A DNA stretch of 64,000 nt from Stratiolaelaps scimitus (GCA_019614645.1 JABWDB010000004.1:6820001-6884000), one strand, 5' to 3'; positions 1-14,500 are shown, counted from the stretch's first letter. Notes: generated by a model not told the origin, from the sequence alone. Numbers and translations: made by a program.

Positions 1-3000
1 CAACAACATCAACAGCAGCGGTCCTCTTCTAGGCTCGAATAGGCGACGGAAGCGAATGTTTATACAACAACAGAAAGTAGTAAATAAACGCTGCCCCGAC
101 GAACGGGAACCAATTCATTCACCGCTATGACTTTGTGAGTGATGCATTCGCGGCATTAACAGCCGAAGCAGTGGTGGCGCAGCGGCTGGCAACACCGGGC
201 ACCCACAGAGGATCAAATCTTGATTCAGCTCTGATATCGGTTGTGTCTGCTGTCGCGAACCAATGATGCTTTCGACGACGACAACGATGCCAGCAACAAT
301 TGTCGCGTCGTCCACACACATAACACCTACCTCGTCTACGGAGCGATTCAGCTAGAATTCGTTCTGGTGTAATAGTTTCGTCGCTAAAGCGGCGGAGCCA
401 ACAGAAGCGAGAGGACACCGACCGTGACGCAGCGAGGCGCCCACTGCAAACGGACCCTTCGAACTGAGCGAACACTGCCGTCGGTAATTAGTATACTACC
501 CAACAAAAACGCCAGTTGCAGATGGGCTGTAAACACGTTAAATACGAACGGCGACGCGGCTGCTAAAGTGTTCCATCTGCTGTTAACACTGCTGCTGCTT
601 TTGTTGTTGACCTGACCAATAGTCAGCGAATCCGCCATTGCGCACATTGTGTGATTGTTGCTGCTGTTGTTGTTGTCATCGCCTAACATTTGCTGTTGTT
701 GTTATTGCTGCTGTTGTCGTCTTCGTCGTGCTTGCTTGTACATCATAGTTCCAGCTTTAGTTGCTGGTTGAATCTGTTGCGTCCGTTGCTGTGATGGTCC
801 AAGTGCAAGATCGCGTGCCGCCTTGGACACTCCTACAAAATTTCGCCGGACAGATTCGCTGATTTGATTTACACTGCTGCTGCTGCTGCTGTCGCCGCCG
901 CCGCCGCCGCCGTTGTCGCTTTCGCAGGGTTTGCCATTGTCGATTGTCGTTATCGTGTGAAGTGATTACGCAGTCGACGTGCGCTTAGCTCAGCCGAACC
1001 CACTGACATGGTGATGGAACTAATGCTGCTGCTGCGGCTGCTGGTGCGATCTGCTGAGGCCAGGCAGTATGCGATGGGCGCGCTGGCCAATCCTATTGCC
1101 CATGTGACAATGAGCGGTGATAGTTGTAACAATATACGATAATATTGCCTGACCGAAGCCTCTCAACGGCCGAGTAAGTCGAGTAGATAGCAAGCAATAC
1201 GCGTAGTGCTATTATAGAAACCGCATTGAAGTATTCTAGCGCTTTGGCAGGCCAACCTGCACAAGCGACGCTTAGAAAAACGCGCCGGCGTGAGGTAACT
1301 GTATGCAGTGAACGAGGGTAAACACTTTTCGCCTTGTGAATTGATGATGAGGCCTTATAGTGAGGGACTACCTTTGACTGGCCATTAGAGACCTGGCCGT
1401 TGTCGGTTTGCAAATGCGTCCTCGAAGTGACCGAGGGTTATAGGAGCTCTCGTAGAGATTGCCGCACTCTTGAGTAGGAAAATGGCACGCTCATTTACAA
1501 ATCCATGCGAATGATGCCGACCGCAGTTGGCAGCTGATACTCAAATGTTTCAAGAAGCAGCATCGACAATCCGCAACAAAATTCGTATCTGAATGGCGTC
1601 CATCACTAAACAGTGAATTTGAGCAAAATGCTACGTCCTGCAATTCAATTGGTTTTGACACGTAAATAATGCACGTATCTGTGTTAGGTGCTAGTAGAAA
1701 GAAGCCTGCGACTACGGCCTCGCCTCTGAGAAAACGCCACGCTTTCGTCTTTGGCGTCTACAGGACAACACAATAAGGTGATAGTAGTATTCGACCCGAG
1801 ATTCTATCCACAGCAAAGTGTAGCTAAGGCCATGTCAATGTATCTTTATATTTAATTGAGCATAATGGCTCTACGTGGCCAGAGCGACGAGCAACGTTCG
1901 TAACAGCATATAGCAGTCTCGGCGTCGCCTCCGAACAGCGCTAGAAACAGCGATCATCATTGACACTGAACAGAAGTGCAATGACAACACAATCACAGAT
2001 TGATATCACAGTTTTCCATTTCTCCTGTACAAACCTGGGTTGCGGCGGCGGCGGCGGCGGCGGCGGCCACAGCAACAGTGGCGGCGCCGAACGAACGCAT
2101 GCTGCCGTCCAGCGCTGGCTTTCAGCCGCGCGCTAATGAAGGCATCAAAATAAATCGGCAAGCAATTTTCCCATCACAAACGAAGGCGGAATCGCAAAAT
2201 CTACTTAATAATCACCCACCTCGTGCTCAGCGCATTTTCGCCCGCGGTTGCCCTCGCCGCTGACAGATATCGACAGCTCAGACAACTTCGCCTCTCGGCG
2301 TCGGCTCCTGCCCGGTGACTTCGACTGAGCTGCTCGATTTTCTTCTCTCTCTCTCTCTCTCTGTCGTGTTGGGTGATTCATCAAGATCAAAAGCTTGCTT
2401 TGGCTGGCTGCTTGTGGCGTCGAGTCACGCACGACACAACCTCATCGGATCTGCGGCATTTATTATGCTCTCCTTTCGATCGGCCAGTGATCGCGTTTGT
2501 GAGTGCTCTGCTGAGACGGTGCGGGCACCGGTGTCGCGGGACCTGCTTACTACATCTGATATGTGCGAGGACGGTCGATACAGAATCGTATCAGGGTGAA
2601 GACAGAAGATTTTTTCCTGTTGCTCTTCCTCACCGCAGCGACAACGGCACCGCCGAACGTCAACGATCTACGGGCCTAGCCAACAGATATACAATATATA
2701 TATATATATAGCTTGACATCTGGCAGAAACAAATGGTGCGAATTCACTTCATCTGATGTGAACTACCGTTTTTTTTATTTTTAGCACATTTTGTTACAAA
2801 TATATAAATATATATATATATATAATGGGTGTCACTGTATTACTGCTATATGAGACGAGAAGCTTAGCAATCGTACGATTAGTTTAGATTTACCCAGATT
2901 GTTGGACCTTTCTCTTCCACGCTCACTTGCTATTATCTCACTCACCCACTACTTTAGTAATTGGCCTGGATGTTGCTCCATCTCGTGATGTTTCTCACCT

Positions 3001-4224
3001 TACGGAAGAAATTCAATGCGAGTGCAGCCATCAACTTCAGTCTACCTCCGGAGTTTGAACGTCGCATTTGGCTCGCCTTTAATTCGCAAAAAGCCGTACA
3101 CAAAGAGAGATAAAGAGAGAGAGAGAGAGAGAGAGAAGAGGGGGGATGGGGATTCAAATGCGCTAATGGACATCGTAATTTTCACGGCGACATTTGTTTG
3201 ACAGCAAGTTCGTCTTGGTTCTGCATTCGTCTATCTAGCCGGCCGGCCGGCCAGCCAGCCAGCCAGCCATTCAGGCAGCAAACCAATCGGTACGTGGTAA
3301 TCCACGTTCTCAGTGTTCACGGAGATGTGAGTATCTGTGGAGGCGGGAGGAGGTTCGGAAGGGCGTATATTTGGTTCATCGGTAACAGTGTCAGCCGGGA
3401 ACCCTGGGACGATTGCCGATGCAGGCTCGGCTTCGTGACGCCCTCCTCTGTCCACTTCGTCACCTTCCGACAGCACCGCAGTAGCGTTACCCGCATTGGC
3501 GTTACCACCGCCATTAGCTGGTCCCTTCTCGTCGCCTGGCAGCCCCGATATAAACAATGCGCACATATTGGTTGGGTCGGCGGACGCCGACAGCCATAGG
3601 GCAACTCGCCGCAGCGCAAGATCGACTCAAGTGGTTTGCACATTTCATCTTCTCGCCGCCTCAGGATGTCACACGCTGTGCTGAGCGCCGTGTGCACAAC
3701 GCTTCGTGGTCACCTGTGCTGCTCGCACAGGCCATTGCGCACGTTTGATGCGATCGGCAATCTTTTTGAATCAACGGCTATTTGAGAATCTTCCCTTACC
3801 CGTCCCTTTACTCGTTGTTGGTTGACTGTAAAGGCAGAGTTTTCGACGCTGCGGCAGCAACGTTGAAAATACCGACACAAGCCGACGATCGTCACGAGAT
3901 TCACTTCGGCCGGTGCCGCCGCCGCCGCCGTCATGCTCAATGCTGTTGGTGGCGAATTGACACATCCACTTGGCGGTGAGTCCGCAGCTAATTCGGCACC
4001 CGGTGCCCATTGCTGCTGCTGCTGCTGTCCTAACAGTTCGTTGTTACTGTGCGTCACTGTCGTTCTGATCAATGGGGTGTCCTCTCGTCGGCGATAGCAC
4101 AGCAATGCTGAGAATATCTGCGCCTGTGTATTCTCTCTCTCTCTAGCTCCCTCTATTTCTCCATCTATTCTCCGAGCGAGAAGGGTTATGTGTACGCCCT
4201 CGTCAAACTACGATGACACATATG

Positions 4225-4264
<40 letters not shown>

Positions 4265-5311
4265 TGTCGAAATATGATGACCTGATCGTCGCGATTGCAC
4301 CGGCTTTCTCGTTACGCGTTGTTTGATCAAGCTATCGACCGACTCACTGCATTTGTGAATGAAAGGTTTTTTTCGCACGCTAATGCAAATTTCGCCCGTA
4401 CGACGATGGCGACGACGTCAGCTGGATACATTCGCTTATTTGTTATGACGGCAATGCTATGCTCTGCCGTGTCGCGGTGACTTGATTGACAAAGCGTGGT
4501 GTTGTGTCGTCTCGGCGGCGAGAAGGGCACGCTTTGCATACACTTCACTTTGCGTCTTGATGGCAATGTGCGTTTGTCCATCGCGCGAGCGGCCATTTAG
4601 CCTCGCGTCGACTGCGTTTGCGTCCGACCCCATCATACGTATTCGGTTGGCGGCGGCGGCGGTGGCGGCGGTGGCGCGGACGCCACATCTCGCCGTCGAG
4701 AGATTCTTGCCGCATCTCACGCAAAATGTGCACCGCCGTTATGCGTATGCGATTGTCTTTCGGAGGGAAGGAAGCACCAACGTCACGTCGGGAACTGAAA
4801 CATTGCGGGGACAATACGCTGCGAACAATAACGATATCTTCGTTTGCGGTCGCCGCGAAAAGGCAGATATAGACAATCGTACAGCTATAACAATGATACC
4901 GATAGGGATTCTGTCACGCCAGTCGAGACAGCGATGCGTTGAGGGGAGCGGCGATGTGAGTTTTAGAGAAAGGCTTAGTGAAAGTAGCCCCTCAGATTCA
5001 TTGATAAAAGTAATCTAATCATAGCTAGTGAGCCGGATTGCCATTGCTGTTTGTTGATATTACTATGATAGCTATCGATCGAGTTACCTCGGTCGGGTGC
5101 CTCGGATCTAGCATATAGTGAACTTTGTCCTGCGATCACGCGATTACTGGATTACGAACTAACTAACTCATTATGGGTTCGTATAGTTGTATTACATGTC
5201 TAGCTTCTACATAATAACATTCGATACATTTTCATCTTTGTTCTGCTATTTTCATCTCGTTCGTATCCATCTGCGCGACGGATCGGCTCGTTGTGCTCTT
5301 GTCGTATTTAG
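1..5311. other. Upstream region or intron, repeat-rich, no supported gene
   Basis: Because the first visible ci exon starts mid-codon, at least the end of this stretch is intron. I see no N-terminal Ci/Gli peptide here on either strand. It holds CTG/CAG and GCC-rich trinucleotide tracts (around 590-720, 875-915, 4010-4027, 4648-4680), a GCG run at 2042-2067, (CT)n at 2345-2362, (GA)n at 3113-3139, a GGCC/AGCC tetranucleotide run at 3239-3268 and (TA)n at 2692-2709, 2801-2824 and 4229-4256. Open frames of 60-180 codons occur on both strands but match nothing I know and follow the GC-rich repeats. Confidence 0.6.
3239..3268. repeat. Tetranucleotide run (GGCC)n/(AGCC)n
   Basis: Three to four copies of GGCC pass into four copies of AGCC. 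Similar 4-bp runs occur at 10565-10583 (GGAC) and 61083-61104 (CGTC), so short tetranucleotide repeats are a general trait of this genome. Confidence 0.9.
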
Positions 5312-5577
5312 CGACATCGCGTTTGAGTGCGCGCGGCCGTAAGCGAGCTCTGTCGTCGTCACCGTACTCGGACGCGTTCGATGTCAACTCGATGATCCGG
5401 TTTAGCCCAAATCAGCTCGTGTCCTTCATGAACAGCCCCCGAACAGGCTCTTATGGCCACCTATCTGCGGGCACCCTCAGCCCCCTGCACCAACAGCTGC
5501 TGCAGCGGCACTACCCTCATCATCCGGTCGCTAGTGCACTGGCGCCGCCTGTGCCCGGGGCAACGGACCTCGGAACG
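5312..5577 (+). CDS. ci: ci exon: pre-zinc-finger conserved block with SUFU-binding motif
   Basis: The acceptor is a pyrimidine-rich tract ending TATTTAG just before 5312; the donor is ACG|GTAAGT at 5578. The exon begins with two bases of a split codon and then reads [20 protein letters not shown], followed by a stretch with MIRFSP and then [17 protein letters not shown], ending at LGT on a codon boundary. In Drosophila Ci and vertebrate Gli this block precedes the zinc fingers, and SYGH is the core of the SUFU contact. The open frame runs a few codons 5' of 5312, but the acceptor and the homology both stop there. Known Ci/Gli proteins have several hundred residues before this block; none are recognisable in the preceding 5.3 kb. 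Confidence 0.93.
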
Positions 5578-8500
5578 GTAAGTCACCCGTGAATGATAAG
5601 AACACTTCAACAAAGCGGCGACTTCTGCAAGTTTCCATAAGCCGGTTATTACACCTATACCACTAGTTGAACTACACAGACACTCACAAAATGACACAAC
5701 CAAGTATCGGCGACACATTATACAGGTCTTCCCCGGCTCGTTTACCTTCGCCCGATAGACTCCTGTTGAGCCTAGCTCAATCGACAGTTCAGTCACATGA
5801 TAATCCCATGAGTGCATCTCAATCATCACCACCATTTCCAATGAACACCACATCTATTACATTTGTACATTCAACGATGAAGATGCGACATCATCACACG
5901 TTAGATATCGAGAGAGAGAGAGAGTAGGCGTTTATCCGTTCATTCGTCCATTACCTTGTCACTTTTGACTTTTGTTTGGTCCGCCTGTGCTTCGCCTGCC
6001 GCTTCGTGTTGTCTTATGTTGACGGGTCCGCCTGTCTTTGTAGTGCTGTTATATAATACAATATCTGGCCCGCTCACGCGGGCGATAATTTACTTGTCTC
6101 TCTCTCTCTCTCCCTCTCTCTCGTTCTCTATGAACTATTTATGTCACTGCCAAGTGCTGTGACCGACGCCAGTCGGTTGCTGGCTGCCGGAGCTGTTCAA
6201 TCGGCTGGACCAGTCAATAATTGGCTATTGGTATTTACTTGCTTCGACACGAGTTGTTTGACGTGGCGGCGGCAGCAGCGACGGCAGCGGCAACGGCCCG
6301 AGACGAGTCGCTCTTGCTCGCGGAGAAGGCGGCGAACAGATCGCGCCGACTGGACACCGAAGCAAAGGATCCACGATTCGTCCGTCGTGTCGTTGTTGCA
6401 CCCGGCGCTGTAGTCGTAGTTGCCGTGGCTGTCGGCGTCTGCTGCCGGAGTTGCGAGACTTGTCTCGCTCCCTCTCTCTCTTTCTCTCTCTTAGCCTCGA
6501 TGAGTTGTTCTTTTTTCCCACATCTTCTTCTCCACCATCACCCCACTTCTGAAGAACACAGCTTCAGCCCCTCTTCGGTTCCGGAGCGCAGCGTCGGAAT
6601 CAGCGTTAGCAACAATAGCCCAAACAGAGGCTCATTTTTGCCGACATCCGATGTATGTATATATGATATATATGTATATATATATATGTATGAGCTTTGT
6701 AGCACTCACTGGTTGGATCGTCGGCCACTTACCAGGACGAGCCATCCGTAGCGCAACGCGCGCCTAAGTTACGCGAACGAAATTCACCTGAGACACCACG
6801 TGCCTGTCGATTGGCCGCCTGGTTGAGCTGAGCGGACCACGAAGTCAAACGTCAAATGCCCAAGCGGCAACCAGCGGCAGCTTGGTGTGTCATCGACGAA
6901 TGCATATACATACATGTGTACACATATGCACATTAGAGTATCGTTCACTCAGCGAGCCTCGGAGCCACCGGTAGCGCTGGCGGAGACAGCCGAGGGCGTT
7001 CATGCCGTTGTTGATTTGCGATTGCCAGGGAGGGTGGTGAGGTTGCTCTTGCTGGATTGGCGACCCGCTGCTGGGGATCAATGTGGACCTATGTAATCTA
7101 CACAGTGGCCATGCACTGTGGGCCGTCGGCAACAGCCCCAGTATGTCTCACTTATTGCTGCTGGCCCGTAAGTCAGTCCCTGTCATGGCTTGGCGGCCGT
7201 TGCTGTTGAGCCCCCCTTCCTCCCGGTTGGATCAAGCCGTATGATCGCTGGTCGAGCGAGCGACACTATGTACGTATCATACATATAACTGAAATACTGC
7301 AGCTGAATTGGCTGGCTGGCTGGTCGGCAGGCAGCACCAATCGCCAGAGAACCCTGCCGACCGACGCTGCTGCTTCTGAACGATGCTCGAAGAGCATCGC
7401 GCGTTGAGGACCGGCCACTTTTGCCTGTTGCTGCTGCCGCCTCCGCCGCTGCTACCCGATGTTGTTTGCCCGTCGGTGGCGTTCCGACGCTCCCGGCGCT
7501 ACGGCGGCGGCTGCTGTCGCTGCTGGCATCACCGTAATGAAGACATTCTCTTGTCGCGGCCGCTGCCATTTGCCGATATTACTCTCGGCTCCTTCGAGGC
7601 CTTCTCGTTCTTTTTGTTGCCCGCTGCTTTCTCGCCATTTCTCTCCGTTACCGCTTCGGAGCTTCGTTATTGATCACGGACGGACATAGAAAACGACGGC
7701 GGACGATGACGACGTCGAGGCGCAGTGTCAGAAGATCGACACAAGCTCGTATACAGACGCAGCAATCCACAGCAGAACATCGATATATATATATATATAT
7801 AGATAGATAGGTACCCAGACAAACACAACTACATGCGGAGGATAGAGAGAGAGAGGTCGGGCTCCGCGGAGGCAATAGAAGCTCGCTATTGGGTTTTGGT
7901 CGGCTGAGATTCGCCGGCTTGCGCGTATCACGATGTTTGTACGAAAGTGTAGTTTGCTCGCCTCGTGTATAGATGAAATATAAGGAGTAGCTATGGTGAT
8001 TGTTGATTGGTGACAGGCAGCCTTCGGGACAGGGGAACTATTTTTCGGAGGAGCCACGTGGGGAGAGAAAGGGAGCGTTGTAGTCCGAGCGAGGTGAAGG
8101 AATTCATCAGAAAATGATCGAAGGTGAAGTGGCAGTACAAGCTGTCAGGATAGTTAGTTCCCTAGTGCTAGTGGAACGGTCCTGTAAAGGAAGGCTCGCG
8201 TAGGTGTTCTGCCTTTGCAGCCTTTACACTGGGCTCTCAGTTGACCCCGACTCAGGGTTATAATCATGAACACCAAGCCACATTCACATGAACCTGTGTG
8301 AGTCTGCAAAATGGAACGAGTCTTGGCTGCCTGTGTGTTTGCCGGTGATTGGACCTGAGGACTCTGGACTTTTTCTCTTTGCAGAACAATGGAACGTTTT
8401 GGCTTGGCTACAGGCGTAAGCAGGATTAGGTAGCATGAGGAGGAATCTATTATGCAATATTGCCATCTGAAACGAAGCTTGTCTTGCGTTAAAAGCCCAA

Positions 8501-11500
8501 TAGATGCTTAGAGCACAAAAAGGACCCAACGTATGCGTCTCTTCATATGAGCCGTCACCGTTATACTTTCCCAATGCAAGGACATTGTCAAAGCAGAACG
8601 ATGTGTACTGATGACAAAGTGTGTGTGTATGTCCAATATTTCACATGAACGCCTGCGCTGGCCAACCTATGATGGATATATTCGCCAAGTAACTGGCGAC
8701 TATTACCAACCAGTGTATATACTAGCATCCAGTAGCAACAATTTTGTCTCCAGCAGACTTGTTAAACCTACATAGGCTCCGTGATATAATTTCGTTAGTC
8801 ACGGTGACTAGAATCAGCTAACTCGAGGAGGTCTTGAGCTCGGGTCGTGCGACTCTTCTCCCCCCCAGATCATGCGGAATATTTGTCGGTGTCTAGGTGT
8901 AAATAGCTCAGAGATCGAATGCGGGCGACAAGTATCGCGTAACCATGGCGTGGCTACAGATATCGTGCTCTTGAATCTGCCTCCTATCATTTTTGGATCT
9001 AAATACATAGTTTAGGTAATGCTGGTTGTTAGGAGGAATGGTCTCCTCTCCCCGTTGCGCACAAACTCGAGCCAACATGATCGCCAGTAGCCGAGAGACT
9101 CGACGGTGCCATGTTGGTAATAAAGTCATTGAAGGGGTCCACGATCGTCACACAATCGTCGCCACTGGAGTCCGCCTTGACCGCCGACTCCAGCAGGAGC
9201 AGTGCGCTTAGTGGCGGGCAGTACCGACAGAAGACGGCACGAAGACATGCACCATCCTGCGTAATGCGATAGAGTGCATTTCAGTTCGTAGCACTGCCCA
9301 GTAACAGCTTTCAATACCGAGCCGGCGATGCACAACACTTTTCTTGAAGAGACTTGATCACGACGCACCCTGGCGATCGGCAGCCTCGGCGAGCTTGCGG
9401 ACACAATGCAGAAATGAACACAGCCGCAGAGGTCGGACCCTGACGAACGAACAATTTCTCGATGCTGCTCTCTCGCCGCTTCGAGATTCAACAGAATCTC
9501 TCCTCTCGTCGCTTGGACTCGTTTGTGCCTTGGCGAGTTCTGCCCACTCTCAGGCAGGCGCCACCGTGTTTTGTCGAAGATTCTCCGCTGGATCTTGCGT
9601 TCAGAGTCGTCGGTGTATATGATTGTGTCGGCATTTTTTGGCGAGTGAGCATGCATACACTATATTTATTTATATGGGCATAATATACTGTGCGTGTCTG
9701 TGTGTACGTGTGTGTTTGCATGCTGGCTAGTTGACCGGATAGCCTGGCTCTGTTTGCTGGTGACCAGCTTGGATTTTCGCCCGCCGTTTCTGCGGAATGG
9801 ATCTATGTATCCTGCACGAGTAGGTGGTACCGAGTGTTACCGTCTGACTATTTCTTCCTACATTGAACCTCAACCTAATGCCACTATAGCTAGGTACCCC
9901 ACCATTGGCTGACTGGCTGCACAGCCCAGCAGAGCTGAGATCACGAAAGAGAAGGAGTGCGTCAGGGCGGGAGAGATATAGCAACAACAAAAAAAAATAA
10001 GAGACAGGACTTCACCGCAGCTCCTCACCGATGTTCATCCCCAAAAACATCGTGGCCTTCAGCTCTTCATCGGACCCTCGTTCGCTGGTTCCTTCCTACC
10101 TTCAAAAGGCAACGTCGACGCCATCCTCTCATTGTCGTCGTGATTGAGACGTGAGGCGTTCCGTGAAGTCTAAGATGAAGTCATTTTCGGCGGCAGAGCG
10201 AGCAGCGACAACAGCTTGATCGCCAGTTGCCGCGACGCCACAGTCGCTCGTTGTTCTTACCGATTCAACCTCGTTCATAGCCACTCTGAGTAGGCCGGTG
10301 CTGCGCGGGCCGGGTCCGACACCGCTCTTTGGAGGCTCTTCATCTCGCCAGATTTTTGCTGCCGGCCTGCGGGCGAGCCTGCCTCCCGGCGAACCGAACC
10401 AAACCAGCCTGGCTAACGCTGACCGACTGCTTTATTTCGTAGCGCTCCTTCGACCTACGGCGGCCTTTAGCAGAGCCGATTGAGCTAGCGAACCTTTCTT
10501 TTTTTCTGCTTGCCTGCCGACCTGGCTTTCTCTCCTCATCTTCGGTTCCTTGGCGCGGTCGGTTGGACGGACGGACGGACGGTCGGACGAACGACAAGCC
10601 AGCTAGCCAGTCAGCATTCTCCGTAAATGACTTCGCATCCCGCCCCGAAGATCGTGAGGCTATCTAAGGCTATGGCTATCCGTGTGTGGACTGTGAGACT
10701 CTGTCATGGTTCATGTGCTTCGGCTGACGCTGCTGCTGGTGAGGCTGTCGACACACATACACATTATATATATATATATATATAACGTACTTACATATCT
10801 CGAGCTACACGGGTATCCATTTATCGTCACGAGTCAGCGAGCTGAGGCAGCCGAAGCCAAAACAGCGCGCGGGGGAATTCACTCACTTTCCGGCCTCTTG
10901 CCTTCAGATGGCCGCCGCCGCCGCCACCGCCACCACAATCGCATGTTCTTGGCGTGGATCAACAGCGACAGCAGCGACCGCGGCGGCGTCCGAAACCCAA
11001 TGTTCCCCTGCTCCAGGTCTCGATGCAAACACTCTCTGCCAAATGCTCGCCACAGAGCATTTGTCCCGTCCAGCAGCTACCATGAGCTCGCCCGCTATTT
11101 AAGGGCAACTCTGTCCAATGCTATTGTTGTTGTTGTTGTTGCCACCGCCGCTGCTGCGGCTGGCCTGCTGCAGGGTTTCCTTGGCGATTGACTATGCCTT
11201 ATGTCGTTCTCGATGCCTTATGATTATTTTTTTTACTCTCCCGTCATTTCTACAGCGTTGGCCCCTCTAGGTCGGCCCGAGTCAGCGAAGCCGGCAGGCG
11301 TTGCCACTTATACCATTTGCGCATCGACGAGATCTGCTGCCTGCGTCGTGGTCTGTTGTCGCTGCTGCTGCTGCTCATGCTGTTACCGTTGCCGAACTCC
11401 CGTCCGCGCATTGGCACTTTCACTCGAAGCGGCTTCGCACTTATCCTTTTTTCTCGCTTTGCTTTGCTGTTGTTACCGCTGCCAGCGCCGTCGCCTCTGC

Positions 11501-14500
11501 CGGCGCCGCCGCCGCCGCCAACCACCAGCGTTGCTGCCACCATGCCGGCGCCGCCGCCGCCGCCAACCACCAGCGTTGCTGCCACCATGCCGGCGCGGCC
11601 ATAAGCGAAAAGCAACGCAGGGGCGTCTGCGGCCCGTCTTCGGCGGCGAGACATCGTCCTCATCGTTATCGTCGTCATTTATGTTGCTTTATTTCCTCTT
11701 CGCTAATATTTATGTAGCGTTATTACCACCACGGCGAGTGCGCCTATCTCTCCGTGCCTCTCTCCACGTGTCCACGATTCGCCATTTACCCGCGATGGCG
11801 CGCGCGTCCATCTTCTGGGTGGCCGGCGTCGACGACGACACCAACAAAGATGAAGTTTATGTTCACATCATAACAAGCCGCGTGTGCCGGCTAACTTGCG
11901 CCGCCCGAGCCGGGGGAGCGACTCGACGCGAGTGCGGACGCTGGCGTCTCCAGCGACTGCGTGTTGTTATAAAGAGACATATTAATTTAGTAGTTGCTGT
12001 GCTAATCACAGTGACGATGACGGCGGCGGCGGTGGAGTAGACGGCCCGGGGCCTGAATTGAGATTCGGCGCTATGATCGTATCTCCGCTATGATTACTAC
12101 GCTATTACGACTAGAACAGCGACAGTAGCAGCAGCAGCAACAGCGGACGGCAATTTATGCCGAAGATTTATGTCGACCACGCTCCGCCCTGCCAATGCGT
12201 CGGTGATAGTTCCAGTACGGTTGTCCTGCGTGGCTGGCTTCGCTAGCTACTTTACACTTGCCGTAATCGACGTGATTCTTCCTTGCATCTGTTGTGCTCT
12301 TGCTTGTCTCTTCCTTGCTCTCTCTCTTGCTTGTCTGGCTCCCTACTTAGGCGTCGCATCTGGCTTGGCGCTTAACTGTTGTAGTTGCTGTATAAATATA
12401 TAAAGAGATCGAACAGCACATACGTATAGGATGCAGCACATGCACTTGATGGAGATCCCAGCTGTGCGCTCAAGATGTCGTCCAAGTTGACTCACAAGTC
12501 GATAACAAAGCAAAGCAAAAGGGGGCCAGACCTAACCTGATCGAATTTAACTCGACGAATATTGCGGGGGACACAACAGACGACCCTGTTGGAAATCCAG
12601 CAGAATGCCTTCATGCCGTTGTTGTGATCATTCCTGCTCATTGTGCTGCTCTGCCACTTGTTCTGATTAAGACAGGAGCGAAGTCCGTGTCATCGGCGGC
12701 AGAAGCAGCAGCAGTAGCTCCAACATCTAAATTATGATACACGCAGGGGGCTCCATATGCTTAGGCCTCCGCGATGGTGTTAGTCGCGGCTTCGGCTCTA
12801 GGTGGTGGCTTCCTGCCATCCTTCGGTTGCTGCGCCCGCGGGGGTTGCGCCGTACCACATCGGGCCACGCCTACCTGTGGGAGTTCAAAGAAGTAGCCCA
12901 CAGTCAAATCAACTTGAGACCAAGAGCAATTCTATTCCTGAACCAAGCAAGGTCTCTATTCCGTGTATACGTTCGTGTTTGGTTCGCCTGTTGGTTCGGT
13001 GCTGTTGACCGAACCGAAAGCTCAGCCAGCAAGGTCTCTCCAACAGCGGGAAGACGATAGTGAACAAACTCAGCTAACTGGGTAGCTACAACTATTCAGG
13101 GCATAGTTGTCGCTCCCTCCTTCTACGCTCTCCAATTCTTCTGTCCTCGTTGCGTTCCTAGGTGTCAGAGACAGAAGAGCCAACATCAGAAAGGCCATTG
13201 GCGAAGGTGGTGATTCTTTTCGAGTCTTTCCGGCTAGTGCTACCTAGTGCTATTAATATTGCTATCCTTTGTATGGCCTATTCCTGCATTCAATTCATTC
13301 AATGTGCCAAGGGCACTGTTACTTCTACTGAGAACCTCGCCGCCGCACAAGCGACCTTCTCTCTGTACAGGCGTCTGTCTAATGACCAGAGGACTGGCTG
13401 TGCGGTTATGCCTTGGTGCCTTTACACCTCCATGCTGACCTCGCGCGTTCTGTTCCCATTCAGCGAGGAAGATATACAGCCCTCCCTTCCTCCAGGGCGT
13501 TGCAGGCCCATCACATAACACATAGTGGGCATTTGTGTCCTTTATCTTGTGAGCGTTGCGCACCTCGGTGATACATTTAGACGTCGTCGAACAACGTGGC
13601 GCGTAAATGAGGGCGGCACTCGTAGCTTGTTGCACCCTGGATACCGGATATGCGATACGGACATACGCAGTGTCCCGGGTGATCCAGTACTGGCGTACGG
13701 TCGCAAGAAAAGCTTTGCAAACCAGCAAGACACTTCGTCGAATGCGACTTGTATACAATATAGGAATTCTGGAGAAGGCGAGCGAAGGAGGTGCATTGTG
13801 AGGACTGTTAGTGAGTTGTCACAATGAGGACATCGTTGGAGTGTTGAAGGACGCGGGCGGAATCGACTGTGTGTCCGTTATAGGGCGATGACGACGTATC
13901 AAGTGAACCCTGTATTTGCATAGCAGTCGTCCTGTATATAGGATATCTCAATATTAGATGCATAAATATAAGGTCATTACAGCCGCATAGCATGTGATGA
14001 TAACAGGCTCGTGCATATGTATATGTGTGTACATTAAGGGTTACATAATTTATGCACCGACCCTCCTCCTTGTTTGTAGCGCGTCAGATTTTGATTCTCT
14101 CAAATGACTACGATGTAGCACTGACCGTTTATGCGCGTGATGAACGTACGCTAGCGTTCTTGAGCCAGGTTCAAAGTTAAATAGCAGCAATGTCTGATAA
14201 GCGATCTGATCTTATATACAAGCCACTAATTCAGGGATACAATGAAATTTGATAGCGGTTCATTGAACGAAGAGTTGGAGAGAAGAGGCTCTAAGCCGAG
14301 ATGGGGACACACACACTCAGAACAAATTCATACAGCCAAATACTTCGCGGGCGTTCACTGTGTCAGGTTGCGGTATCAGGTTGGTTGAAGGTTTAGTAAC
14401 TCTGCTGTTGACAACTCGGGTGTAACTGTGGCTCCGACTCAAGTTGAGCGGAACACGATGGTTGTTGTTGACGGCGGCGGCAGCAGCGAGTCATTGACTG

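Noticed and set aside
3231..3566. 111-codon minus-strand frame with ordinary-looking residue mix
   Set aside because: No homology recognised, ends in a tetranucleotide repeat, and a longer frame overlaps it on the other strand. It could be a real exon, but nothing in the sequence decides it.
11201..12040. 279-codon + strand open frame, Cys/Arg/Pro-rich
   Set aside because: It runs through GCC/CTG repeats and the 45-bp duplication, overlaps another long frame on the opposite strand, has no domain, and lies inside ci intron 1.
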